Positions 56,621 through 64,000 of a stretch of DNA of 64,000 bases are shown piece by piece. A program made the position numbers and the translations under genes. Numbering within the stretch: the stretch's first letter is position 1; each line of letters starts with the position of its first letter. Where the stretch lies: NCBI GenBank assembly GCA_947259215.1, contig CAMYLJ010000014.1, forward strand, positions 1 through 64,000, written 5' to 3'. The notes beneath the pieces are model-generated. The model did not search any database. It was not told the origin of the DNA and was given only the letters and a program-made list of their open reading frames with translations. Source of the DNA: an uncultured delta proteobacterium. Lineage in GTDB: Bacteria > Myxococcota_A > UBA9160 > JAFDET01.

Positions 56621-56650
56621 CGCCGGGTTCGATTCCCGCCGCCTCCACCA
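56621..56650 (+). other. tmRNA 3'-end fragment
   Basis: CGCCGGGTTCGATTCCCGCC followed by GCCTCCACCA has the T arm, acceptor strand and CCA of an ssrA 3' end. No 5' half is nearby. Such 3' ends are attachment sites of other integrative elements, so this is probably an att remnant. Confidence 0.6.
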
Positions 56651-56752
56651 CTCCGGCCATCGCGAGATCGTCAGGCAGCCGGCTTGTCGGTGGCTTGTCG
56701 GTGGAGCGGATGCGCCTTTGCAATTGACTGAAATCATTTGTCTTTCTTCCGG

Positions 56753-56785
56753 TGGTCCCTGGTTCGAATCCAGGAGGGCACACCC
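56753..56785. other. Attachment site attR (tRNA-Ile 3'-end duplicate)
   Basis: 33 bp matching attL at 42557-42589 except for C to A at 56780. The 5' part of the tRNA is missing, so this is a duplicated 3' end rather than a functional tRNA. Confidence 0.85.
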
Positions 56786-56839
56786 GTAACCGTCGGACGG
56801 CGGACGCAGCACCTCGATGAGCGCGTTATCCGCCAGACG
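56753..56839 (-). pseudogene. C-terminal tail of a third integrase
   Basis: On the minus strand this reads RLADNALIEVLRPPSDG and then into the att sequence. It matches RLADNAMLEVLRPSEGD of the integrase at 42532-43827. Only the tail remains. It indicates an older element integrated at the same tRNA. 56840-56934 shows nothing further. Confidence 0.7.
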
Positions 56840-56934
56840 AAATCGGCGCCCCAGCCCGGGAGACCGACACCCAGGCGCGAGCCGGTCCCTGACCCAGAGC
56901 GACCGCGGGCCGGCCCCTGATCCACGCTGGGGGC

Positions 56935-57708
56935 CTATTCACTCAGCAGCATGCGTACGTAGGGGCTCCGCACGAGCATCCAGATCGCGACCAGCAGCAC
57001 GACGACTCCGAAGGCGCGCCGCAGCAGGGCGTCCGGAGCGCGCCGCGCGAGGAGAGCGCCGCACCACGCCCCGATCACGGCTGCGGCTGTGAGGACCCCC
57101 GTCAGCTCGAAGCGGATCGTCACATGCCCGAGATGTCCGGCCAGGGCGGCGAGCGCGTTCAGCGAGATCACGACGAGCGAGGTGCCGACGGCCCGCTGCA
57201 TGGGCATGCCTCCTAGCAGCGCGAACGCCGGGACGAAGAGGAAGCCGCCGCCCGCGCCCACGAGACCGGTGATCGCGCCGACGACCGCGCCCTGGAGGAC
57301 CATCACCAGCGCCCTGGGGTCGGCGGCGGACTGCGAGCGGGCCGGCGCCGGCCGCAGCATCGCGCCCGCGGCCGCGAGCATGAGCCCCGTGAAGATCAGC
57401 AGCAGCAGCTCGTCTCCGATCCATCCCGCGGCGCGTCCCCCGGCGTAGCCGCCGAGCGCCGTCGTCGGGGCGAAGAGCGCCGCCGCCCGCCAGTCCACGT
57501 TGCCTGCCCTCGCGTGGCCCGCCGCGGCGACGGCCGCCGTGGCCGACACGACCACCAGGGACATGGCGATCGCGGTCTTGGGCTCGACGCCCAGCAGGAG
57601 CAGGAGCGGCAGCGTGAGGATCGTGCCCCCGCCCCCGAGCAGGCCCAGTGAGCCCCCGATGGCCAGGCCTCCCAGGACGATCAGCAGGAGTTGGAGCACG
57701 TGGGGCAC
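56935..57708 (-). CDS. TauE/SafE-family sulfite/sulfonate exporter
   Basis: 257 aa, about eight membrane helices in two repeats. The family glycine motif GLLGGGGTILTLPLLLLLG and the second-half GLVGAGGGFLFVPAFALLGG are present. It is divergent from the YeeE-like genes over a 74-bp gap. With them and a persulfide dioxygenase it forms a sulfur-handling unit. Confidence 0.88.
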   Translation of the reverse strand: MPHVLQLLLIVLGGLAIGGSLGLLGGGGTILTLPLLLLLGVEPKTAIAMSLVVVSATAAVAAAGHARAGNVDWRAAALFAPTTALGGYAGGRAAGWIGDELLLLIFTGLMLAAAGAMLRPAPARSQSAADPRALVMVLQGAVVGAITGLVGAGGGFLFVPAFALLGGMPMQRAVGTSLVVISLNALAALAGHLGHVTIRFELTGVLTAAAVIGAWCGALLARRAPDALLRRAFGVVVLLVAIWMLVRSPYVRMLLSE

Positions 57709-57782
57709 GATCTCGCCTGATCCGTTCGGGTACTCTCGACCCGGGCCGGATCCTCGATCCCGGACCGGGAAGGAGACTTCGG

Positions 57783-58286
57783 ATGCTGATCCTTCACCAG
57801 ATCGAACCCTACCACTGGGCGGTCGCCGGGTTCGCCATCGGGGCGATCACGCTGCTCCTGCTCTGGGTGACCAACCAGCGGCTGGGGATCTCGACCGGCT
57901 TCGAGGATCTGTGCGGGCTCGTGATCAAGGCGCCGTACTTCCGCCGCGGCGAGATCGCCCGCTCGCACGGCTGGCGGCTCCCATTCCTGGGCGGTCTCGT
58001 GCTGGGGGGCTTCCTCTCCGCGGCCACGAGCGGAGGCTGGGCGCCCTTCTGGGATCTCGGCATGTTCGACACGCTCATCGGATGGGGTCCGGCCGGGAAG
58101 CTCGTCTGGATGTTCTGCGGCGGCCTCCTGATCGGCTTGGGCACGCGCATGGCGGGCGGCTGCACGAGCGGGCACGGGATCTTCGGCATCTCCAACCTGG
58201 AGCGCGCGAGCCTCGAGTCGATGGCGAGCTTCATGGCCGCCGGCATCGTCACCTCCAACCTGGTCTATCGCCTGGGAGGGATCTGA
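57783..58286 (+). CDS. YeeE/YedE-family sulfur transporter, first half
   Basis: 167 aa, about four membrane helices. Conserved Cys motif LGTRMAGGCTSGHGIFG, the signature of YeeE/YedE (TsuA/SoxT-like) thiosulfate transporters. Those are usually about 330-400 aa; here the protein is split, and the second half begins one base after this stop. Confidence 0.87.
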   Translation: MLILHQIEPYHWAVAGFAIGAITLLLLWVTNQRLGISTGFEDLCGLVIKAPYFRRGEIARSHGWRLPFLGGLVLGGFLSAATSGGWAPFWDLGMFDTLIGWGPAGKLVWMFCGGLLIGLGTRMAGGCTSGHGIFGISNLERASLESMASFMAAGIVTSNLVYRLGGI

Positions 58287-58736
58287 GTGAACGCGCTGAT
58301 CTACGTGGCCTTCGGCACCGTCTTCGGCTGGGTGCTCAGCCGCGGCGGGGCCGCGGATTACGACTACATCCAGGGCATGTTCCTGTTCACGAACTTCCAG
58401 CTCTACGGAATCATCGGCACGGCCGTGCTCGTGACGGCGCCCGGCCTCTGGCTGCTGAAGCGCCGCGGCAGGACGGCCTTCGGCGCGGCGCTCACGGTAA
58501 AGCCCAAGCCGCGCCATCCGGGCAACGTCGTGGGTGGCGTCCTCTTCGGCGTGGGCTGGTCCATCACGGGCATGTGTCCGGGTCCGATCCTCGTCAACGT
58601 CGGTGAAGGCAAGCTCTACGCCCTGGGCGCGCTGGCCGGAGCGCTGGTGGGCGCCGCGCTCTTCGGCGTGCTCTACGAGCGATTCCCGGCAAGGCTGCGT
58701 CTGCCCGCGCTTCAGGTCGGCACGGGAGACGGCTAG
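58287..58736 (+). CDS. YeeE/YedE-family sulfur transporter, second half
   Basis: 149 aa from GTG 58287, about four membrane helices. The second Cys signature is GWSITGMCPGPILVNVGEG. Directly abutting the first half, the two probably assemble into one channel for thiosulfate or sulfide-type substrates. The end faces the persulfide dioxygenase gene, 11 bp away and convergent. Confidence 0.87.
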   Translation: MNALIYVAFGTVFGWVLSRGGAADYDYIQGMFLFTNFQLYGIIGTAVLVTAPGLWLLKRRGRTAFGAALTVKPKPRHPGNVVGGVLFGVGWSITGMCPGPILVNVGEGKLYALGALAGALVGAALFGVLYERFPARLRLPALQVGTGDG

Positions 58737-58747
58737 CGGGCGGTCGC

Positions 58748-59797
58748 TCAGCCGGCCGCAGGCGGAGCCGCTTCGAGCGGGTGGCCGGCTTCCTTCCAGG
58801 CGCGGATGCCCCCGTCGAGCGCGATGGCTCCCAGGAATCCCATGGTGTGGAGGGTTCCGGCCGCGATGGTCGAGATCTTGCCGAACTCGCAGTAGGCGAG
58901 GATGCGAACCGTCGGGTCGGGGAACATCGAGTCGATGCGCAGCTCGAGCTGACCGCGCGGCAGGTGGACGGCGCCGGGAATGTGACCCACCGCGTAGGCG
59001 TCCACCTCCCGGACGTCGAGGATGTGCACGCCCGGCTCTCCGCTGTCGATGCGCCGGCGTAGCTCGGTCATCGTCATGAACGAGATGCGCTCCGCCGCCT
59101 CCTGGATGATCTGGCTCACGGTCATTCCGCCGGTCTGGTTGGTGCGCAGCGCCTCGGTCAAGTGGTCCGGCATGGCCATGCTGAGGTTGCGCATCATCTC
59201 GACGAATTCGCTGCGCTCGGTCTTCCGGAGGCGGGGGTTCGTCTTCTTCTGCTCGTCGAGCGTGGTCGGCTCGAGATTCTTGTAGTTGTGGGCCGGGTAG
59301 ACGAGCAGGGAGCCGTCGAGCCGCAGGAGGCGCTGAAAGAGACTCTCGTAGAGGGCTTCCGGATCCCCGGTCGGGAGATCCGTCCTTCCACAGCCTCCCA
59401 GGAGAAGGGTGTCGCCGGTCAGCACGCGGTCCGGAAGGATGACGCACATCGAGTCGCGGGTGTGTCCGGGAGTGTGGAGGAGGTTCAGCCGCAGCTCGCC
59501 CACGATGATCGTCTCCCCGTCCTCGGCGTGGATGTCGACGAAGGGTGCCGGGCTGCTGCGGTGCATGATGGAGGGCGCCCCGAGCCGATCCCGCAGATCG
59601 CGCACGGCGGAGAAGTGGTCCGCATGGGTGTGGGTGTCGAGGACGTAGCGGATGCGCATGCCGCGGGACGCGGTCAGCGCCAGGTAGCGGTCGATCTGGT
59701 CGTCCAGCGGATCGACGACGACGGCCGCGCAGGTCTTCTCGCAGCCGATCAGATACGAGACGCAGCCTCTCTCGCTGCGGACGGCTTCGAAGTACAC
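58748..59797 (-). CDS. Persulfide dioxygenase-rhodanese fusion
   Basis: 349 aa from GTG 59797 (SD GGAG). Residues 1-230 are a metallo-beta-lactamase domain with THTHADHF (about 54-61) and LLHTPGHTRDSMCVI, as in ETHE1-type enzymes that oxidise glutathione persulfide to sulfite. Residues 250-349 are a rhodanese domain with active-site Cys in LAYCEFGKIS. Its sulfite product fits the neighbouring TauE-type exporter. The 135-bp gap 59798-59932 shows no gene. Confidence 0.88.
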   Translation of the reverse strand: MYFEAVRSERGCVSYLIGCEKTCAAVVVDPLDDQIDRYLALTASRGMRIRYVLDTHTHADHFSAVRDLRDRLGAPSIMHRSSPAPFVDIHAEDGETIIVGELRLNLLHTPGHTRDSMCVILPDRVLTGDTLLLGGCGRTDLPTGDPEALYESLFQRLLRLDGSLLVYPAHNYKNLEPTTLDEQKKTNPRLRKTERSEFVEMMRNLSMAMPDHLTEALRTNQTGGMTVSQIIQEAAERISFMTMTELRRRIDSGEPGVHILDVREVDAYAVGHIPGAVHLPRGQLELRIDSMFPDPTVRILAYCEFGKISTIAAGTLHTMGFLGAIALDGGIRAWKEAGHPLEAAPPAAG

Positions 59798-59932
59798 GGC
59801 TCTCCTCTCTGACGCCCGATCTCGATACGCCGGACGTCGCATAGCTTCGCATCTGTCGCCGACTTGTCGCCAAGCTCGATCCGCTCTCGTAAGTAACTGA
59901 AAATACTCCTTCTTCTGTCCCTTTCTCCCGGA

Positions 59933-62293
59933 CTAGCGGTCCAGCGTCAGAACGATCGATTCCGCCGGCTGGAGCGTCAGCTCGAAGGTGCGCGCCCCGT
60001 CGTGCCCCGCGAGCAGCTCCTTCCTCTCGCCCGTGCGCGGGTCCCAGCGGACGACGCTTCCGTTGCCCACGTCGAGACGTAGCCGCTGTCGGGTCGTAGA
60101 CCACGACTCGTTGAAGACGAGAAGAACGTGTTGGTCCCGTGTGCGACGATGGTCGACCGAGAAGCGAAGTGAGTTCCCGCTCGCTGCCACGAGCGGCCCC
60201 TGGAGCTTCAGCTTCCGGAGTCCCTCCGCCAGCTCCTGCTCGCTCGGAACGCGCACCACGACCTCCCGCAGCTGCGCGACACGTTCTCTCACGGCGGCGT
60301 CGCGTGCCTGCGCGTCGCCAAGTCCGGGAGCACGCGTCGGCAGCGCGCCGATCGCGAGCACGGGAATGCCCGCGCGGGCAGCCGCGAGAGCGCGCTCCAC
60401 CAGCTCGGGTTCTGCGACCTGCATGGGATCGAGAACCAGGGCCCGGTAGCGCGCAGCGCCGACGCGCAGTGAACCCGTTTCGATTCGGGCGCTGCGTAGC
60501 TGCTTGCGACTCACTCGATCGTGGACGAGACCACGCTCGCGCAGCGCGCGAGAGGCAGCCGACTCGCCTTCGTGGGGATCGACGCGACCGAACTCGAAGG
60601 AGGGCTTGTCGGGGAACTCGCCCTCGGAACGCAGCCAGGCCAGATCGGCGACGTGCTCGCCCTGCCGCATCGCGAAGCCGAGTCTCGCCAGGCGCATGTT
60701 GACGTCTGGAAGCGCGTCCCAGAGGTCGCCGCGAAACCAGGTGGTCATCGGGAGGGGCCCGGCGAGGATGCGCCCGAAGCCGCCCGAGAAGGGGTACCAG
60801 CGCCTGCCATCGCTGCGCTCGTACGGGTACGGGACGCCGTGGTGGACGATCTGATTGATTCCGGCGCTGAGCGCGCGTCCCGCGAGCATGTCGAGCTGGG
60901 GCGGGTCGAGCTGATAGCCGTAGAAGCGGAGCGTGATGAACGACTCGGACGACGACACGCGACGTCCCGCCACGTGCGCCGCCGAAGAGGCGAGCTTCAG
61001 GAAGTCGCTACTGCCGCCGGCGAAGAGCCCCTCCGACTCGGGCACGTCGGCCAGCGCGTAGGCGTCGAGGTAGTCGGCAAAGCCACCGTGTGCCTGCAAG
61101 CGGATCCCGACGCCGGACTCTCTGGCCAGGCGCACCAGCGTGCCGAGGAAATCCTCCAGGAAGAGCGCCTCGCGCACGTCGACGTAGTCTTCGCGTACCC
61201 GCGCGCGCGCCTCGGACCCGCCCGCGCCCAGGTACAGGGGGCCACCCTTGCGCCCCAGGAAGTCGACCATCTCGCTGTACTTGCTCTCGCCGCCCTTGCG
61301 GAACAAGAGCGGCAGATGCGGGGTGAGGTCATATCCCTTGCGGGCCTGGAAGGCCGCGCGAAAGCCCCGCGTCCAGGGCAGCTCGCCGATGAGCTCGAAG
61401 CTGTCGATGAAGAGGCTCCGCACACCGCCCCGAGGCGCTGCGGCGAGGAGCGGCTGGACGTAGCCCGACCACAGCGCCTGCGCGCCGGCTGCACTCAGGT
61501 GATCGACGGTGAGGGCGTCGTGGGCGGCGCCCGGATAGGCACCGCCCAGTACGCTGTGGGCCGTCCGGTTCTCGTACAAGGCGAGCAGCTTCCAACGCCC
61601 GCTGGGCACCTTCCAGTCGACGCGGTCGTCCGTGACGCGATCGGTCAGGATCTCCACTCGATCGAAGGTCGCAGGGGGTCCGTCCCTCGTGAGACGCACG
61701 GCCAATACCGCCACCAGCCGCCCGTCTGGATCGAAGGGGCCCATGGTGTCGAGGAAGCGCTGTACGTCGGCTACGTAGGCCGGGGGCTCGGGCGGAGGCA
61801 GGGGGGTGTGTCGGGACCCTGCCTGCAGATCGACGCTCGCCAGCAGGAGCTGCCGCTCGGCGGCGCCGCTTCGACCCGGCAGGCCCCCGGGCCAACCGCT
61901 GCCGAGAGTCAGATCGAAACCCAGTCCGAGGGCGGCTGCCTGGCGGGCGGCGATGGCGACGTGGCGCACGAAATCGGGTGTTCCGACGCCTCGGATGCGT
62001 GGGTCGGCGGAGAGGTCGGCCTCGGACATGCCGAGGAGTAGCGGCTGCACTTCCACGGCGCCGAATCCAGCTGCGTGGATCCGCAGTAGCTCGGCGCGGA
62101 TGCCGGCTTCGTCCACGGCGCCACCGGGCCACCACCAGCGGGCGACCGGACGCGCTGCAGCCGGCGGGGCGGCCCAGGCTTCGGGATCCAGAGCGAGGCT
62201 TGCGCCCGGAGCCAGAGCCGTAGCCAGGACCAGCAATGCGAGCGGGACGAGGGGGCTGCGCAGGCGGCGTGATTGCGGATTGTGGGGAGACAT
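59933..62293 (-). CDS. Secreted GH106-like glycoside hydrolase (alpha-L-rhamnosidase family)
   Basis: 786 aa from ATG 62293 (a GTG at 62311 would overlap the previous stop). Signal peptide about 1-35. The domain start RPVARWWWPGGAVDEAGIRAEL and GFGAVEVQPLLLGM are typical of the GH106 N-terminus, and a beta-sandwich-rich C-terminal part (VRWDPRTGERKELLAG) follows. It probably removes rhamnose from external polysaccharide. Catalytic residues are not assigned with confidence. It follows a small exported protein gene on the same strand. Confidence 0.78.
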   Translation of the reverse strand: MSPHNPQSRRLRSPLVPLALLVLATALAPGASLALDPEAWAAPPAAARPVARWWWPGGAVDEAGIRAELLRIHAAGFGAVEVQPLLLGMSEADLSADPRIRGVGTPDFVRHVAIAARQAAALGLGFDLTLGSGWPGGLPGRSGAAERQLLLASVDLQAGSRHTPLPPPEPPAYVADVQRFLDTMGPFDPDGRLVAVLAVRLTRDGPPATFDRVEILTDRVTDDRVDWKVPSGRWKLLALYENRTAHSVLGGAYPGAAHDALTVDHLSAAGAQALWSGYVQPLLAAAPRGGVRSLFIDSFELIGELPWTRGFRAAFQARKGYDLTPHLPLLFRKGGESKYSEMVDFLGRKGGPLYLGAGGSEARARVREDYVDVREALFLEDFLGTLVRLARESGVGIRLQAHGGFADYLDAYALADVPESEGLFAGGSSDFLKLASSAAHVAGRRVSSSESFITLRFYGYQLDPPQLDMLAGRALSAGINQIVHHGVPYPYERSDGRRWYPFSGGFGRILAGPLPMTTWFRGDLWDALPDVNMRLARLGFAMRQGEHVADLAWLRSEGEFPDKPSFEFGRVDPHEGESAASRALRERGLVHDRVSRKQLRSARIETGSLRVGAARYRALVLDPMQVAEPELVERALAAARAGIPVLAIGALPTRAPGLGDAQARDAAVRERVAQLREVVVRVPSEQELAEGLRKLKLQGPLVAASGNSLRFSVDHRRTRDQHVLLVFNESWSTTRQRLRLDVGNGSVVRWDPRTGERKELLAGHDGARTFELTLQPAESIVLTLDR

Positions 62294-62307
62294 GGCTGCG
62301 CCGGCGC

Positions 62308-62772
62308 TCACTCCACCAGCGGGACGTTCTCCACCAGGTCCATGTCCGTCAGGGTGTCGAGCTTGTTCTCGAGCTGGTAGAAGCGGCCCGCACGCTTTGC
62401 ACCGAGCTTCTTGCGGAGCTTCGTGGCGGTCTTCCAGCGCAGGTCGAGGCGGTCCTTGCGAAACTCGTGGTAGCTGCCCAGGAGCTCGTTGGCGGTCTCG
62501 TCGTCGAGGGTCTCGAACTCGCGGGCCAGCTTGCCGACCAGGTCAGCGAGCTGCCTCGTGAGCCCCTCGTGCGCAGCGAGGTACTCGTTGTAGGTGGGCC
62601 AGAACTCCCGGGCCTCCGGCTCGCTGAGCTGCATGCGATCCGCGACGATGGCCTTGCGCTCCGTCGACAGAGCCGCCACCGCCACCTCGGTGACGCTCGC
62701 ATCCTGGGCGGACGCAGGGCCCACCAGCAGGACGCCCAAGAGGACACCGAAGGCACGGTCGAGACGGGCCAT
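62308..62772 (-). CDS. Small exported helical protein
   Basis: 154 aa. Signal peptide about 1-22 (AFGVLLGVLLVGPASAQ). The rest is helical with LSEPEAREFWPTYNEYLAAHEGL and repeated Lys/Arg/Leu (RLDLRWKTATKLRKKLGAKRA), loosely like Spy/CpxP-type periplasmic proteins. No specific family is recognised. It is directly upstream of the GH106-like gene. Confidence 0.65.
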   Translation of the reverse strand: MARLDRAFGVLLGVLLVGPASAQDASVTEVAVAALSTERKAIVADRMQLSEPEAREFWPTYNEYLAAHEGLTRQLADLVGKLAREFETLDDETANELLGSYHEFRKDRLDLRWKTATKLRKKLGAKRAGRFYQLENKLDTLTDMDLVENVPLVE

Positions 62773-62881
62773 GGAGGACTCCTTGTGGACAAGATAGCGG
62801 CCACGGCTCGTCGACTCTATGGGATCTCACCAGTCTGGGATCTCGCGGCCCCAACCCCATGAACTCGAGCACCCGGTTGAG

Positions 62882-64000
62882 CTAGCGCTGCAGCTCGCGC
62901 AGCCGCCGGTTGATCTCCTCGCTCTCCTCGGGGGTCGTGGTGTCCCAGTCCCAGTAGAAGAAGCCGATCTCCTCGAGCGGGGTGGGCTCCTCGGGCAGCT
63001 CGATCACGACCCGCAATCCGTCGCTCCACCAGGGGGCCATCATCAGGTTGCGGTGGGGCTCCTCCTTGGTCGCCGCCCCCACTCCGCTGACGTAGCCGTA
63101 GTGCTGAACCGCCTGGGCGTTCGCGAAGTCCTCGGCAATGTAGCCCCGGGCTTCGTCCACGAAGGGATCGATCGCGTGGGTCGTGAGATTCCAGGCCCGC
63201 GTGGTGAAGTAGACGCCGATGTCCCGGGTGATCGTGCCGACCCAGACGTGCTCTCCCCGGAACTTCAGGGGGCTCACCCACAGGCGCAGGTGGTTCCTCT
63301 GATGGATGGTCTCCCGGGCCTTCTGGTAGCCGGCGTCCTGGGAGCGACCGTAGAGGTAGAGAGCGCTCATGGGCGAGTACTTGTAGGCGCCGCCGAAGAA
63401 GGCCTTGAAGGTGCGCCAGGCCGAGCCCCAGCTGAGCGTCTCGGTCTCGTCCCAGCCGGAGCGGATGAGGGCCTGCCCCACCTCTTGGCCGCTCCCGATG
63501 ATGATCAGGTTCAGCGGATCGCCCTCGCCCGATCCGTCCTTGCGGGTGGTGCAGCACGGGAGGTCCCGCAACACCTGGCGGAACTCCTGCTCGTCCTCGT
63601 AGTCGATGAACTCCTGAGCCGCGAGGGCCTCCCAGTCGACCTCGTGGGAGTCGGCGCGGAAGCCCGGGACCTGGACGTAGAAGGCGAAGGTCTCGGTGCG
63701 CCGGGGACCGAAGAGGCGCACCCGCACCTCCTTGGTCCCCAGCTTGAGATTGGTGAAGAGGAAGCCCGACGTCGTGCGGTGCGGTAGAACGCCCGGGTCC
63801 AACTCGTGCGTGGAGAAGTGCTCGTCGATCCTCTTGTTGGTGAACGGGCGCAGCCTGAAGTGGCTGCCGTAGGCCGCCTCGTGGGCGGAGAAGTAGTTCG
63901 GGTCGGTGGCCGTGAGCAGCATGGCGTACGGCCGGTCGCTGGTGTTCTCGATCTCGAGCCACACCGGCTGGATCTGCTTCTTGGCAAGGTCGACGCCGAA
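62882..64000 (-). CDS. LssY_C-domain protein, partial at right window end
   Basis: The frame is open to 64000 with no start, so the N-terminus lies outside. About 372 codons are visible. From about residue 160 the sequence matches the LssY C-terminal family: PLNLIIIGSGQEVGQALIRSGW, LSWGSAWRTFKAFFGG, YLYGRSQDAGYQKARETIHQR, HVWVGTITRDIGVYFTTRAWN and DEARGYIAEDF. Found in membrane-associated proteins; the function is unknown. The missing N-terminus may contain membrane helices. Confidence 0.8.
   Translation of the reverse strand, partial: FGVDLAKKQIQPVWLEIENTSDRPYAMLLTATDPNYFSAHEAAYGSHFRLRPFTNKRIDEHFSTHELDPGVLPHRTTSGFLFTNLKLGTKEVRVRLFGPRRTETFAFYVQVPGFRADSHEVDWEALAAQEFIDYEDEQEFRQVLRDLPCCTTRKDGSGEGDPLNLIIIGSGQEVGQALIRSGWDETETLSWGSAWRTFKAFFGGAYKYSPMSALYLYGRSQDAGYQKARETIHQRNHLRLWVSPLKFRGEHVWVGTITRDIGVYFTTRAWNLTTHAIDPFVDEARGYIAEDFANAQAVQHYGYVSGVGAATKEEPHRNLMMAPWWSDGLRVVIELPEEPTPLEEIGFFYWDWDTTTPEESEEINRRLRELQR

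Noticed and set aside
56734-56925. Small minus-strand protein ORF ending in SWIRTRDH
   Set aside because: This peptide is the usual antisense reading of a tRNA T arm and is part of an attachment site, not a gene.

Overview
The window is GC-rich (many coding lines are above 70% G+C) and gene-dense, with many GTG starts and ATGA/GTGA overlaps. The conserved blocks rho, prfA-prmC-murA-his and rpsU-dnaG-rpoD, together with a PEP-CTERM protein, a Sec-containing selenoprotein B-type protein and zinc-independent ribosomal protein paralogues, fit an uncultured deltaproteobacterial-type lineage (Myxococcota or a Desulfobacterota-like group). This placement is an inference from gene content; no rRNA gene is present to confirm it.

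Layout. 1-735 is lower-GC sequence with an Arg/Ser-rich reading frame unlike anything downstream, probably foreign or a chimeric join. 736-13318 is housekeeping: rluD-pgeF, rho, a methyltransferase, then the tightly coupled prfA-prmC-murA-hisD-hisB-hisH-(lipoprotein)-hisA-hisF operon. 13315-16963 holds two alpha/beta-hydrolases (one lacking its nucleophile) and an oxyR/ahpC/dps peroxide-defence locus whose AhpC lacks the peroxidatic Cys. 17295-21111 is the macromolecular synthesis operon rpsU-dnaG-rpoD. 21112-21810 is a graveyard of gene fragments. 21912-30568 holds a drug/metabolite transporter, mazG, Fur-box-controlled bfd plus bfr, a PEP-CTERM protein, a zinc-independent S14/L31/L28 operon, an SDR, a redoxin, an acyl-CoA carboxylase carboxyltransferase and a membrane protein. 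30546-42332 holds an FAD oxidoreductase, a sulfatase-fold enzyme, an ECF sigma/anti-sigma/periplasmic sensor operon, a PPOX protein, DoxX, a zinc metalloprotease, a pentahaem cytochrome c overlapping a selenoprotein (in-frame UGA at 38571), a SagB-type nitroreductase, a radical SAM enzyme, a serine beta-lactamase-like hydrolase and a Kazal-like lipoprotein.

42515-56785 is a genomic island in a tRNA-Ile(CAU) gene. The tRNA 3' end is repeated at 56753-56785 (33 bp, one mismatch), and an intact tyrosine integrase abuts the tRNA. The island carries an IS91-type transposase remnant, a truncated second integrase, a 150-bp direct repeat of an AraC-family HTH (47263 and 56342) and, between those repeats, a surface-polysaccharide cluster: a pyruvyltransferase-glycosyltransferase fusion, a second pyruvyltransferase, two more glycosyltransferases, a methyltransferase and a sulfotransferase. 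A tmRNA 3'-end fragment and a third integrase tail near the right end point to several nested integrations.

56935-59797 is a sulfur module (TauE-type exporter, YeeE/YedE transporter split in two, persulfide dioxygenase-rhodanese fusion). 59933-64000 holds a secreted GH106-like glycosidase, a small exported protein and a partial LssY_C-domain protein. Two copies of a long-stem structured repeat (4046-4160 and 24497-24616) with compensating stem changes sit in convergent intergenic gaps and are not explained by any gene.
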